From assembly GCF_025149785.1 (NCBI RefSeq), contig NZ_CP102277.1, forward strand, positions 1,054,001 through 1,118,000: a stretch of DNA of 64,000 nucleotides. Reading direction: 5' to 3'. Shown piece after piece: positions 8,414 through 17,324 of this stretch (positions are counted from its first letter, which is position 1; the number at the start of each line of letters is the position of its first letter). Origin of the DNA: Coprococcus comes ATCC 27758 (GTDB lineage: Bacteria > Bacillota > Clostridia > Lachnospirales > Lachnospiraceae). The notes beneath the pieces are model-generated. The model saw only the letters and a list, made by a program, of their open reading frames with translations. It was not told the DNA's origin and ran no database searches. The translations under genes and the position numbers were made by a program.

Positions 8414-10000
8414 GTGAAAAGGAACACCAGACAGCTTTATTTGATGTTTTTTGTTTTTGCGATAATCATAGCAGCATATTCCTGCCGGCTGCTGGCATGG
8501 TTTGATATAGGAGGGAACTATCCAAGCTATGTGCGTGCCGCATTGTATTTATTATTATTTGTCTTGTGGGGGTATTCTCTGGATCAGCGGATTATTCAGA
8601 AACCGGTGCTGCACTGTCTTCGCTTGATGGATGTTCTGATGCTTATCTGGTTGACTTTGCGTACTTTGAAATATGAGGTGGTTACAGATCTGACCGTGGC
8701 ACGTTATTTGTGGTATCTTTATTACCTGCCGATTCTTTTTATTCCGCTGCTTGGTGCATATACTGCAATTTTTCTGGGAAAATCCGAAGATTATCAGCTT
8801 TCCAGAAAAAGCTGGTTGTTATCGCTGATTCCGACAGCATTGTTTCTGGCTGTTATCACAAATGATTTCCACCAGCAAGTATTTTCGTTTGCGAGCGGAA
8901 TTCCGGGGGTGCCGGATAACAAAGTCTTTTTCCATCGTCCGCTTTATTTTGTGAGTGTTGGATGGACGATAGGCTGTGTATTTTTTTCAGTATTTCAGCT
9001 GCTGAAAAAAACAAGGCTTCCAAGTATTGGAAAGCGGAGAATGATGCCTTTTGTTTTGAGCTGCGTGATGCTCTTGTATGGAGCACTTTATCTTTTGGGA
9101 TTTCAGGTCATCCGTGATGTTTTTGGAGATATGAATGTAATGTTTTGTCTCTTTTATGCTGCAATATACGAAAGCTGTATCCATTGCCGTATGATACAGT
9201 CAAACACAGGGTATGTCGAGTTATATGAGGCGACAACGCTTGCCTCCTGCATTGCAGATCAAAATGGGCGGATTTTGCTTCGTTCCCGCACAGCAGGAGA
9301 GGATATGGTATGTCCAAAAGATGGGAAGAGTATCGTTTATCCGGATGGAATGCGCATCTCTTCGGCACCGATTAAAGATGGTTTTGTCATCTGGGGAGAT
9401 AACTTGCAGCACCTTACCAAGCTTCGCAAGCAGCTTGATGAGAATAAAAGAAAAAGAGAGAATAACAAAAAGAAATTAAAGGATGCTTATCTTGTGCAGA
9501 AGGAGCTATACGAACTAACGGAAAAGAACCGTATTTATGATGAACTGGAAGAAAAACACAAAACCCAGACGAGGAGGATAAAGGAACTTCTTGAACAGTG
9601 TAAGAATGCAAAACCTGAGGTAATGCAGGCGTGTATGAAAGAGATTCTGTTGCTCGGTACTTATATCAAGCGAAGTGCGAATCTGTATTTTCTTTCTCAG
9701 GAATACGAAAAGCTTCCAAAGCAGGAACTCAGGCTGACGATCGATGAACTGGTACGTGCAATGAATTCCTGCAAAATTGAATGTGGTGCGGTCTATTTAA
9801 CCACAAAACCGATAGCATCAAAAGAGGTTGTGCGTTTGTTCGAACTGCTAAAAACGGTAACGGAAATGACGATAAATGAGCTGCATTCGCTGTTTATTTC
9901 TGTGTCCGATCAGGAGATGAATCTGTCTGTAGAATGTGCGGCTGATTTGTCCCCAATTATCTCTTCTGAGGTAACGGCCGACAGGGAGGATGGATTGTGA
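8414..10000 (+). CDS. Membrane sensor protein of a split two-component system
   Basis: 528 residues from a GTG start; AGGGAGGAA sits 4 bases upstream, a better site than the in-frame ATG at 8366. About eight membrane helices fill roughly residues 10-255, resembling the 7TM N-terminal module of some Firmicute histidine kinases. A small soluble segment (YVELYEATTLASCIADQNGRI as seen, first 20) looks PAS-like. A long Lys/Glu coiled coil follows (about 320-410), then a helical tail. No N, G1 or G2 ATP-binding boxes are visible, so it probably cannot phosphorylate by itself. The next gene, 31 bases on, has PAS, His and ATPase parts, so the two proteins together would make one kinase. Confidence 0.7.
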   Translation: MKRNTRQLYLMFFVFAIIIAAYSCRLLAWFDIGGNYPSYVRAALYLLLFVLWGYSLDQRIIQKPVLHCLRLMDVLMLIWLTLRTLKYEVVTDLTVARYLWYLYYLPILFIPLLGAYTAIFLGKSEDYQLSRKSWLLSLIPTALFLAVITNDFHQQVFSFASGIPGVPDNKVFFHRPLYFVSVGWTIGCVFFSVFQLLKKTRLPSIGKRRMMPFVLSCVMLLYGALYLLGFQVIRDVFGDMNVMFCLFYAAIYESCIHCRMIQSNTGYVELYEATTLASCIADQNGRILLRSRTAGEDMVCPKDGKSIVYPDGMRISSAPIKDGFVIWGDNLQHLTKLRKQLDENKRKRENNKKKLKDAYLVQKELYELTEKNRIYDELEEKHKTQTRRIKELLEQCKNAKPEVMQACMKEILLLGTYIKRSANLYFLSQEYEKLPKQELRLTIDELVRAMNSCKIECGAVYLTTKPIASKEVVRLFELLKTVTEMTINELHSLFISVSDQEMNLSVECAADLSPIISSEVTADREDGL

Positions 10001-10031
10001 CTGATACGTACAGCAATAGGAGGAGAGGATA

Positions 10032-10976
10032 ATGCGTAGGTTGAGGCGCTTTGGGTTTAATCGTATCAAGGAAGGATTTGACCAGCTTCCTACGGCGATC
10101 TGCTTTTTTGACAGCAGAGGAAGTATTGTTCTTTGCAACAGGCAGATGTATCGTCTGAGTCATTATTTATTTGAAAGTGATATGCAGTATCTCGGTGAAG
10201 TTGAGCGGGCACTTGCGACCCCCCCGGAAGGAATTCTGCAGCTTTCGAATATGGAGGGTACCTATCGTTTTCCGGATAATACCATATGGCAGTTTGAGAA
10301 AACAGAAGTAACGGATCGATATGGAGAAACCTATATCCAGCTTACAGCTGCGGATGTTACGGAATTGTGTCATGTGCTCGGACTGCTTTTTGTGGAAAAT
10401 AAGAGGCTTGCCGAGGATGAAGAACATCTGCAAAGGTTATCTGAAAATGTGGAGAAGATTGCCCGGGAGAAAGAACTTTTGACGGCAAAATCTGCTATGC
10501 ATGATAATCTTGCAGCCAGTATTATTGTAATGAAGCAGTATCTTTCCGGAGATTTCGGCGGGATCGATGTGGAAACAGTTTTGCGGGAATGGGAGAAGAA
10601 TATTGTTTTTCGGGAGGTCGAACATTTATCAGAAAAAGAGAAATTGTTTGCCAGTGCAAGAAGCAGTGGTGTCCTTGTGCAGATAGAAGGAAAGGAACCA
10701 CCGGGAAAAGCAGCAGAGATGATGTATGCTGCTATGCAGGTATGTCTGAATAATGCCCTTCAATATGCGAGAGCGACAGAACTGGAGGCAAATGTTTTTG
10801 AAAATGAAACCGGCTATACCGTGATGATCTATAACAACGGACAGCCTCCGGAAAGAGAAATCCGGGAAGGCGGAGGACTTACCAATCTGCGTCACCGGAT
10901 TGAAACGGAAGGCGGAAGGATGCTCGTACAGAGTTTTCCGGAGTTTGCTCTGGTAATAGAAATTCCTAAGATTTAA
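10032..10976 (+). CDS. Soluble histidine kinase with PAS domain
   Basis: 314 residues without membrane helices. PAS-like domain at about 15-110 (GFDQLPTAICFFDSRGSIV). A dimerisation segment follows with AMHDNLAASI, in which His157 is the likely phosphorylated residue. The ATP-binding domain shows the N box CLNNALQYA (Asn240/241), a YNNGQPP G1-like box and the G2 box GGGLTNLRHRI. AGGAGGAGA precedes the ATG. The order sensor-kinase-regulator suggests that this cytoplasmic kinase is driven by the membrane protein encoded just upstream. Substrate: the NarL-type regulator encoded next. Confidence 0.85.
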   Translation: MRRLRRFGFNRIKEGFDQLPTAICFFDSRGSIVLCNRQMYRLSHYLFESDMQYLGEVERALATPPEGILQLSNMEGTYRFPDNTIWQFEKTEVTDRYGETYIQLTAADVTELCHVLGLLFVENKRLAEDEEHLQRLSENVEKIAREKELLTAKSAMHDNLAASIIVMKQYLSGDFGGIDVETVLREWEKNIVFREVEHLSEKEKLFASARSSGVLVQIEGKEPPGKAAEMMYAAMQVCLNNALQYARATELEANVFENETGYTVMIYNNGQPPEREIREGGGLTNLRHRIETEGGRMLVQSFPEFALVIEIPKI

Positions 10977-10995
10977 CACGTAGGGAGGAATGAAA

Positions 10996-11631
10996 GTGAA
11001 AAAAATACTAATTGTTGAAGATCAGATGCTTGCCCGTAAGTATTTGTGCTCTTGCATAGAAAAAAGCACAGAATGTGAAGTGGCATCTGCCCTGACCCGG
11101 GCAGATGCAGCATTGCAGAGATGTGGTGAGGGGCATATTGACCTGGTGGTGATGGATATTTGTACAGAAAATGATTCGGATGGATTAGATGCGGCTGAAG
11201 CAATCAAAAAATACTATCCACGGATCAAGATCGTAATGGTGACCTCCATGTTAGAAGGACGATTTCTGGATCGTGCAAGGAAAATAGGAGCGGACAGCTT
11301 CTGGTATAAGGATTCTCCTTTCGGTGATCTTATTAGCGTGATCGAAGGGACACTTGCAGGTAAAAATTTCTGGCCGGACAAGGTGCCGGCTGTGCAGCTT
11401 GGAAAAGCACTTTCCTGTGACCTTTCCGATCAGGAAATGGAAACCTTACGTTTGTTGTGTGAAGGGAAGACGAATGCCGAGATTGCGGCTAAGCTTCATG
11501 TGGCAGAATCATCGGTTCGTACCTATATCAACCGGATGTTAGAGAAAACAGGATACACAAACCGCAATCGCCTGATGGTTGCGGCGGTAAGCAAACGCCT
11601 GGTCGTACCAAGTAGTCAGCTCGACGTATAA
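10996..11631 (+). CDS. NarL/FixJ-family response regulator
   Basis: 211 residues starting at GTG 10996 (VKKILIVEDQ). The AGGGAGG at 10982-10988 is 7 bases from this GTG but only 1 base from the in-frame ATG at 10990, so GTG is preferred. The receiver domain (1-120) has the acidic pair ED (residues 8-9), phospho-acceptor Asp54 in LVVMDICTENDSDG and the conserved Lys in FWYKDSPF. A LuxR-type helix-turn-helix follows: LSDQEMETLRLLCEGKTNAEI (first 20) and SSVRTYINRML. It presumably binds DNA after phosphorylation by the adjacent kinase. Target genes are unknown; the envelope-type cluster just downstream is a candidate. Confidence 0.93.
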   Translation: MKKILIVEDQMLARKYLCSCIEKSTECEVASALTRADAALQRCGEGHIDLVVMDICTENDSDGLDAAEAIKKYYPRIKIVMVTSMLEGRFLDRARKIGADSFWYKDSPFGDLISVIEGTLAGKNFWPDKVPAVQLGKALSCDLSDQEMETLRLLCEGKTNAEIAAKLHVAESSVRTYINRMLEKTGYTNRNRLMVAAVSKRLVVPSSQLDV

Positions 11632-11660
11632 GAAGAAAATAAAATAGGATTTAGATGTGA

Positions 11661-11698
11661 AAATTGCTCTGCTTTTTATTAGGTAGAGCGATTTTTTT
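11661..11698 (+). terminator. Intrinsic terminator of the two-component operon
   Basis: AATTGCTCT pairs with AGAGCGATT (one G-T pair) around a loop, followed by seven T. It separates the two-component genes from the degenerate receiver gene. Confidence 0.8.
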
Positions 11699-11824
11699 GT
11701 GTAAAATGCTTATTTGTCCACATTTATGAGGACAGACAGAGCTATTTTTCTCTGTTAGACTAAAGAAAAAAAGAAATATAGCAGACACATCGGATATATC
11801 GCTGAAAGAAAGGAGGATGGTTCG

Positions 11825-12208
11825 ATGCGAAAAATAGTGGTTGATATGCAGAATTTTCTGTTTGCGGATTCCGTAGCGACTGCCTTCAAAAAATCGGATT
11901 ATGAGATTGATGTAGTCCGTACGGAGTCTCCAAAAGATACGGTTGAACTTTGTAAGCTTTATAAACCGTTTGTTCTTATCATGGAGGTGACGGGCTATAC
12001 TCCGTGGAAGCTTTGCGAGAGAATGAAGCTTCGGGATGAAGTAAAGAGGGTGTGTCCTGACTGTAAAATTGCTTTCATCGTGGATTCCAATACAGAAAAA
12101 CAGGCGGCAAAAGACATTCGGGATGCGAAGAAAAACGGTCTTATCGACCAGTTCTTCTATGGATCCATGACTGCTGAATATCTGATGGATCAGATTTATG
12201 CGATGTAA
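11825..12208 (+). CDS. Stand-alone degenerate receiver-domain protein
   Basis: 127 residues with the length and alternating pattern of a CheY-type receiver: MRKIVVDMQNFLFADSVATA, VLIMEVTGYTPW, KIAFIVDSN. The phospho-acceptor position reads Glu54 (IMEVTGY) in place of Asp, the second acidic residue of the pair is missing, and no conserved Lys is seen near GLIDQFFYGS. It therefore probably works in a phosphorylation-independent way. AGGAGG precedes the ATG. It follows a terminator and an AT-rich gap with short inverted repeats (TGTCC/GGACA at 11718-11737, CAGAG/CTCTG nearby). It may regulate or accompany the SPFH cluster downstream; this is inference from position. Confidence 0.65.
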   Translation: MRKIVVDMQNFLFADSVATAFKKSDYEIDVVRTESPKDTVELCKLYKPFVLIMEVTGYTPWKLCERMKLRDEVKRVCPDCKIAFIVDSNTEKQAAKDIRDAKKNGLIDQFFYGSMTAEYLMDQIYAM

Positions 12209-12274
12209 GGAAATGGAAGAACCACCGAGAAGAAACTGCGTATATATCCGACTGACAGAAAGAAGAAAAGAGAG

Positions 12275-12466
12275 GTGAAAAAAGCTGTTTTCACAAACAG
12301 TTATAATGCGAAGAAAGCAGTAGCTCCGGTACAGAAGAAGGCTCCGGACGATAAAATGAAATCTCCTAAGACCGGTAACGACAGCCTGATGGTTATCTGG
12401 ACTACAATGATTCTTGCCGTTTTGGAGAAAGAAAAAAGGTTCAGTCTTTACAAGGAGAAATGTAAT
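12275..12466 (+). other. Short open frame with a sortase-like signal, possibly a gene remnant
   Basis: From GTG 12275 the frame reads 64 codons straight into the downstream lipoprotein start. It contains SPKTGNDSLMVIWTTMILAV, which looks like the end of a sortase-anchored protein (PKTG, hydrophobic stretch, then EKEKR). There is no signal peptide and the hydrophobic stretch is short. It could be the leftover tail of a surface-protein gene. It is unlikely to be the true N-terminus of the next gene, which has its own signal peptide and ribosome binding site. Confidence 0.35.
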
Positions 12467-13396
12467 ATGAAGAAAATATCATTACTGTTTTGTTTGATAA
12501 TCCTGCAGGCCGGCTTATTATGCGGATGCAGACTGCCTCATAAGAGCAGTCCGCAAAAGCCTGTGGAAGGCGAGAATAAAAGCGGTCTTGTGAAAGTACA
12601 GGATGATAAAAAAGAAGAAAAGAAGGAAGAAAAAGAGGAGACGGGGAAGACAGAAATCGTCGAGACGGAAGATACGGAACTGGCATTTCTCAGAAAGCAG
12701 ATCAATCAAAACGGCTGTGGTGCAGGAGTTGCACTTTTCGGGTATGTGGACAGTGAATTTACAATGACAGATCTTTCATTTTACCTGGAATTTCATCATT
12801 TAACAAAAGAGTATCCGTTTTTGTCAGAGGCAGCCTGTTACATGGCGGATGGGCAGGAACTGTATGCCATCGTTCCGCCAAATGGAAAAGGCAGAGTGAC
12901 CGTCTATCCTTCTGATATCACGGAAAATGGTGAATATGCAGATGATAAGAGTCATCCGTTATTTGAAGGAAAACCGGGAGAGGCGCTTGTGCTACGTTGT
13001 AATTTCAGTGAGATCTATTCCAATGTACTGGTTTCGGTGACAGATGGTGGCGATGCCATAGATTTCCACCCGTCGATTTCATTAATGGACGGCCATCTGG
13101 CGGAACTTGCCGGAGTATATGATTTCTCAGTCTATGAGGAAACACCGGATGAACGTTCGGTTGAAATCGCAACAGAGATCCTGCTGGAGTATGGAGAGGT
13201 CAGGCAGGGACTGGAAAATGGAATGAAGCTTATGTATACAGGAGAATCAGAGATCATAAACGGAGGCAGCTGTATGCTTTTTGTATTAGGAACTGATAAT
13301 GGAGAACAGTTTGTGCAGGAACAGCTTTACGGCGTTTGTGATAATCTCATTTATATTTATGATGTTTTTACAGACACATGGAATGCCGCATATTAA
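12467..13396 (+). CDS. Putative lipoprotein of unknown function
   Basis: 309 residues from ATG 12467, with AAGGAG 9 bases upstream. The N-terminus MKKISLLFCLIILQAGLLCG-C has a hydrophobic core and an LCGC lipobox, so Cys21 would be lipid-modified. A Lys/Glu-rich linker (about 40-65) follows, then a globular part of about 240 residues that I do not recognise. It carries few Cys and ends in VFTDTWNAAY. It would sit on the outer face of the membrane. It lies between the degenerate receiver gene and the SPFH gene on the same strand, 69 bases before the latter. Confidence 0.7.
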   Translation: MKKISLLFCLIILQAGLLCGCRLPHKSSPQKPVEGENKSGLVKVQDDKKEEKKEEKEETGKTEIVETEDTELAFLRKQINQNGCGAGVALFGYVDSEFTMTDLSFYLEFHHLTKEYPFLSEAACYMADGQELYAIVPPNGKGRVTVYPSDITENGEYADDKSHPLFEGKPGEALVLRCNFSEIYSNVLVSVTDGGDAIDFHPSISLMDGHLAELAGVYDFSVYEETPDERSVEIATEILLEYGEVRQGLENGMKLMYTGESEIINGGSCMLFVLGTDNGEQFVQEQLYGVCDNLIYIYDVFTDTWNAAY

Positions 13397-13465
13397 ACCG
13401 TGTTCTTCCGGTGTAACCGGATAACATAGAGGAAGATCATTTCAAAAAGGAAAGGAGAAAATATT

Positions 13466-14914
13466 ATGGGACTTATTAAAGCAGGTATGGGTGCTCTTGG
13501 AGGTACTTTTGCAGATCAATGGAAGGAATTTTTCTACTGTGAATCGATGCCAAAGGAGGTACTCGTTACAAAAGGACAAAAACGTGTCACCGGACGTTCA
13601 GCGAACACCAAAGGAAATGACAATATTATCTCGAACGGCTCTGGAATTGCTGTAGCAGACGGACAGTGTATGATCATCGTAGAACAGGGCAAGGTCGTAG
13701 AAGTCTGTGCAGAACCGGGAGAATTTACTTATGATACTTCTTCCGAACCGTCTATTTTTGCAGGCAGCCTTGGAGAGAGTATCAAAGAAACCTTTAAAAC
13801 CGTAGGAAAACGTTTTACTTACGGAGGAGATACCGGAAAGGATCAGAGAATCTATTATTTTAATACCAAGGAGATTCTGGAAAATCGCTTCGGAACGCCG
13901 AATCCGGTTCCGTTCCGTGTTGTGGATTCCAAGATCGGACTTGATATCGACGTATCGATCCGCTGTTCAGGTGTCTATTCTTACAAGATTGCCGATCCGC
14001 TTTTGTTCTACTCTAATGTTTGCGGAAATGTGGAGCAGGAATACTCCAGAGAGGAACTGGATGCTACTCTTAAGACAGAGTTTATCTCTGCTCTTCAGCC
14101 GGCATTCGGACATTTGTCTGAACTGGAGCTTCGTCCGAATCAGATCGTGACACATAATACAGATCTTGAAAATGCGATGAATACGGCACTCTCAGAAAAA
14201 TGGGGTGCACTTCGAGGATTGAAGGTTGTAAGTATTGCACTTGGATCTGTGACTCTTCCGGATGAAGATGCAGAACTGATCAAACAGGCTCAGCGTACAG
14301 CAATCATGCGTGATCCTACAATGGCCGCAGCAACGCTGGTCGGAGCACAGGCTGATGCAATGAAGACTGCAGCCGGTAATCAGGCCGGTGCAATGACAGG
14401 CTTCATGGGCATGGGCATGGCAATGAATCAGGGCGGCGGTATGAACGCACAGAATTTATTTGCAATGGGTCAGCAACAGCAGGAGCAACAGGCACAGCAG
14501 ATGGCGGCGCAGCAGGCTGCACAACAAGCCGTTCAGCAGCCGGCAACGCAGGCAGACGGATGGAAGTGCAGCTGCGGAAACTTTGTTACCGGCAAGTTCT
14601 GTCCGGAATGCGGAAGCAAGAAACCGGAACCACAGCCGGCACCGGGTGCATGGAAATGTAAATGCGGAGCCACAGCAACCGGTAAGTTCTGTCCGGAATG
14701 CGGATCACCAAAACCGGTAGAGGAAGAAGGATGGACCTGTTCTTGCGGTTCAGTGAATAAAGGAAAATTCTGCCAGAACTGTGGAGCAAAGAAACCGGAA
14801 GGCGCACCGCTTTACCGTTGTGATAAATGTGGATGGGAACCGGAAGACCCGACACACCCACCGAAATTCTGTCCGGAATGTGGCGACATCTTTGACGAGA
14901 ACGACAGACAGTAA
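13466..14914 (+). CDS. SPFH-domain protein with C-terminal zinc ribbons (YdjI-like)
   Basis: 482 residues. The first 300 form an SPFH/virion-core-like domain as in Bacillus YdjI: MGLIKAGMGALGG start, FYCESMP, EQGKVVEVCAEPGEFTYD. There is no N-terminal membrane helix. A Gly/Met-rich segment and a Gln/Ala-rich low-complexity linker (about 310-362) follow. Four short zinc-binding repeats come next, each pairing CxCG or CxxC with CPECG or CQNCG, up to residue 480. SPFH proteins scaffold membrane microdomains. In B. subtilis YdjI works with PspA, YdjG and YdjH in the envelope stress response. Here YdjG- and YdjH-like genes follow but no PspA gene is present in the window. AAAGGAGAAAA precedes the ATG. 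Confidence 0.85.
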   Translation: MGLIKAGMGALGGTFADQWKEFFYCESMPKEVLVTKGQKRVTGRSANTKGNDNIISNGSGIAVADGQCMIIVEQGKVVEVCAEPGEFTYDTSSEPSIFAGSLGESIKETFKTVGKRFTYGGDTGKDQRIYYFNTKEILENRFGTPNPVPFRVVDSKIGLDIDVSIRCSGVYSYKIADPLLFYSNVCGNVEQEYSREELDATLKTEFISALQPAFGHLSELELRPNQIVTHNTDLENAMNTALSEKWGALRGLKVVSIALGSVTLPDEDAELIKQAQRTAIMRDPTMAAATLVGAQADAMKTAAGNQAGAMTGFMGMGMAMNQGGGMNAQNLFAMGQQQQEQQAQQMAAQQAAQQAVQQPATQADGWKCSCGNFVTGKFCPECGSKKPEPQPAPGAWKCKCGATATGKFCPECGSPKPVEEEGWTCSCGSVNKGKFCQNCGAKKPEGAPLYRCDKCGWEPEDPTHPPKFCPECGDIFDENDRQ

Positions 14915-14937
14915 TTCGAGAGAGAGGAGGGAATTCT

Positions 14938-15420
14938 ATGTTTAGACTCCCATCAGAAAAAGAGGAACATAAGACCACAATCGGTGCTTTGATTTTAAGT
15001 ATCTTCATTATTATCGCAGGAATCGGCGGCATGATATATACGAAGCATGAAAGCAGTGAGTTTAAGAATTCCACGGATGTTCGAACGCTTCATGCAACCG
15101 TTTACAGTTGTGAACAAACGAAAGAAAAAGATGATAAGGGAGACCGAAAAGAAAAATATAAAGTAAGGTTTACTTATGAAATCGATGGAACGACATATGA
15201 TGATTTTGATACTTACTATAAAGAAATCAGGAAAGGGGATACTGTACTGATCACTGTTTACCGGAACTCTAAAGGAAAATACAAATTGGAACCGGGACCA
15301 ACTCCGATTTACTTCCTTGCATTTGCTGCAATGATTCCGCTAGGTCTCATTGGTTTTGTCGCACTAAGTAAAGATCTTATCAAGTATCACCGGGAAGAAA
15401 AAGAAGGTAGAAGACTGTAA
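14938..15420 (+). CDS. DUF3592-like membrane protein
   Basis: 160 residues. Two membrane helices (about 18-36 and 121-143) flank a charged beta-rich domain (about 40-115) with YKVRFTYEIDGTTYDDFD and KGDTVLITVYRNSKGKYKL, the pattern of DUF3592 proteins. The middle domain probably faces outside. It starts 23 bases after the SPFH gene with GAGAGGAGGGAATT upstream, so it is in the same operon. A paralogue follows directly. Function unknown. Confidence 0.65.
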   Translation: MFRLPSEKEEHKTTIGALILSIFIIIAGIGGMIYTKHESSEFKNSTDVRTLHATVYSCEQTKEKDDKGDRKEKYKVRFTYEIDGTTYDDFDTYYKEIRKGDTVLITVYRNSKGKYKLEPGPTPIYFLAFAAMIPLGLIGFVALSKDLIKYHREEKEGRRL

Positions 15421-15468
15421 GTATTGGAAGGAAAATGATGAAGTAAAAGATAGGAAGGAGGGGGTTGC

Positions 15469-15933
15469 GTGAAGGTACTTTCAGATAAAGCACAAAATAA
15501 GGTGATATGTGTATTCTTACTGATTGGTTCGATTGGGCTCGTTGTATATGGAGTTACTCATATTTTTTCCAGTATAGAATATAAACTATCTTCCGATGTT
15601 CGTCAGGTAACCGCCGTTGTAAAAGATTATCAGATAAGTGTTAAGACTGATGAAGATGGCGATGAAGATGTAAAGTATCACGCAATTCTGTCCTTTGAAG
15701 TGGATGGAAAAACCTATACAGGAAAAGATGTATTTTCCAGAGATATATCCCGGGGGGATGAAGTGACAGAGAAGGCTTACCGGGCTTTGAATGGAGAATA
15801 CAAGCTTTACACAGGCGATATAGGTGATAACATTACCTCCGTTATGATGATCCCGGCGGGAATCATTATCTCCATATTCCTGATCTATGAAATATTTGGT
15901 AAGAGCAAAGAGAAGGAACAAGAGGAACAATAG
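15469..15933 (+). CDS. DUF3592-like membrane protein, paralogue of the preceding gene
   Basis: 154 residues from GTG 15469, preceded by AGGAGGGGG. It has the same plan as its neighbour: a helix at about 11-31, a beta-rich domain with YHAILSFEVDGKTYTGKDVF and RALNGEYKLYTGD, and a second helix at about 126-146. SSDVRQVTAVV aligns with STDVRTLHATV in the neighbour, indicating a tandem duplication that has diverged strongly. Function unknown; it is likely a partner of the SPFH protein or of its neighbour. Confidence 0.65.
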   Translation: MKVLSDKAQNKVICVFLLIGSIGLVVYGVTHIFSSIEYKLSSDVRQVTAVVKDYQISVKTDEDGDEDVKYHAILSFEVDGKTYTGKDVFSRDISRGDEVTEKAYRALNGEYKLYTGDIGDNITSVMMIPAGIIISIFLIYEIFGKSKEKEQEEQ

Positions 15934-15970
15934 GTCAACCAGATAGAATGATAGATGAGGAGGGATAAAT

Positions 15971-17278
15971 ATGGGATTGTCAGAGGCGATGCTGTTTGCG
16001 TTTGCAGCTACCATAATCTGTGTGTTTGCCATTGCTGAGAAAATCATTGACATAGACTTTGAACAGTTTATGCCAAAGAATTTGAAAAAAGCAAAAATGA
16101 AAAGAATTCTTGCAAAGCGTGAAACACCGTTGCAAGGGGCAAGGCTTCAGAAGGATATCAAAGATTCCTTTGAAAACGTATTACTTCCACTTGGAAAAGC
16201 AGATAAGGGTTATCTTCCAAAGAGAATGGATCTTACATTTCGCAGAAAGATGGTTCATCAGGTGGAACTGCTGGGAAAGCGTAAGCTTTGCCGAGATATC
16301 CAGGTGACGGACGTTGTACCACTTCCAAAAAATAATTTCAAAAGATGGAATGATGACGGACGGGAGTGGAGGGAGTCTATCCTGCAATGTAGTTCTTTGG
16401 AACGTCTTATTTTTCCTCAATCTGGTAAGACAGTGCATCAGATCTATCGGAAAAACAGTTACCTTCGGATCCTTCAGTCAAGGCATATCCGTCATTCTGA
16501 CCGTCAGGGTAAGAACAAGGAATTTTATTCCGATAAAGGGACGATCATCTGTCCATCCTGTGGAGCTGAGGTGGAACTGAGCAGTCAACAAGTCATCTGT
16601 CCATATTGTGGCGGTGTGATACAAAGTGAATTCTACGATTGGCAGACAGAGGTATTCGAAATTTATGAGAAAATGGGTGCGAACATGCAATACGGACTAT
16701 TATTGCTTGCTTACTCGGGCATCATGTTCCTGTGTCTGACCTTGTGCCTTTACCTGATCAAAGACACGGATATTTCTCTTACCATAGGTGTAATTGCTAC
16801 ACTGCTTATACTTCTGGGAATTGCGAAAATTTTTCAATCCAAGGAAGAGAAACAGGAAAAGCTGCCGAAGGAGATCGTCAGATACTCGGAAAATTATCTG
16901 AGATCCTGCATCAATGATGCACTTTATAAGGATGTAAACAAGCCGGATCTGATGGATTATGGAATCGGATCGATCATACTTAAAAATGTTGTAAATACAG
17001 ACAAAACAACAGAAATCACCGCTACGGCATATGGAAGTGAAACCTACCTGCCTGAGAGTGGAAAACCGTATACAAAGAAAACAAAAACGACACTCGTTTT
17101 GCAGAGGGCGAGATATCCAGAAAGAAGGAAGACGGACGGATCATTTTTCAAGGAAAAAGATTGCCCATCCTGTGGAGCCAATTTCATACCGGATGAACAC
17201 AATTGTTGTTCCTTCTGTGGTTACAGCTTCCAGGTAGACAATGCCAAATGGGTCGTAAAAGCAACAGGAGAATCATAA
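15971..17278 (+). CDS. Multi-pass membrane protein with two zinc ribbons
   Basis: 435 residues. An N-terminal helix (about 5-25) leads to a basic soluble region of about 170 residues. A first zinc ribbon (CPSCG, CPYCG, about 197-216), two adjacent helices (about 236-260 and 265-287), a second soluble domain and a second zinc ribbon near the C-terminus (CPSCG, CSFCG) follow. No enzyme motif is seen. Zinc ribbons in this gene and both ribbon-bearing neighbours hint at a shared structural role at the membrane. GGAGGG precedes the ATG 10 bases upstream. I do not recognise the family. Confidence 0.65.
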   Translation: MGLSEAMLFAFAATIICVFAIAEKIIDIDFEQFMPKNLKKAKMKRILAKRETPLQGARLQKDIKDSFENVLLPLGKADKGYLPKRMDLTFRRKMVHQVELLGKRKLCRDIQVTDVVPLPKNNFKRWNDDGREWRESILQCSSLERLIFPQSGKTVHQIYRKNSYLRILQSRHIRHSDRQGKNKEFYSDKGTIICPSCGAEVELSSQQVICPYCGGVIQSEFYDWQTEVFEIYEKMGANMQYGLLLLAYSGIMFLCLTLCLYLIKDTDISLTIGVIATLLILLGIAKIFQSKEEKQEKLPKEIVRYSENYLRSCINDALYKDVNKPDLMDYGIGSIILKNVVNTDKTTEITATAYGSETYLPESGKPYTKKTKTTLVLQRARYPERRKTDGSFFKEKDCPSCGANFIPDEHNCCSFCGYSFQVDNAKWVVKATGES

Positions 17279-17324
17279 ACAAGAAAAGAAAATGTCCGGA
17301 AATCCGGTATTGGCTGAAAGGAGG

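Noticed and set aside
14586-15074. 162-codon minus-strand frame under the SPFH zinc ribbons
   Set aside because: Arg/Ile/Pro-rich shadow of the repeated CPECG coding sequence.
17296-17307. CCGGAAATCCGG hairpin after the 435-residue membrane protein gene
   Set aside because: Too short and without a T-run to be called a terminator.
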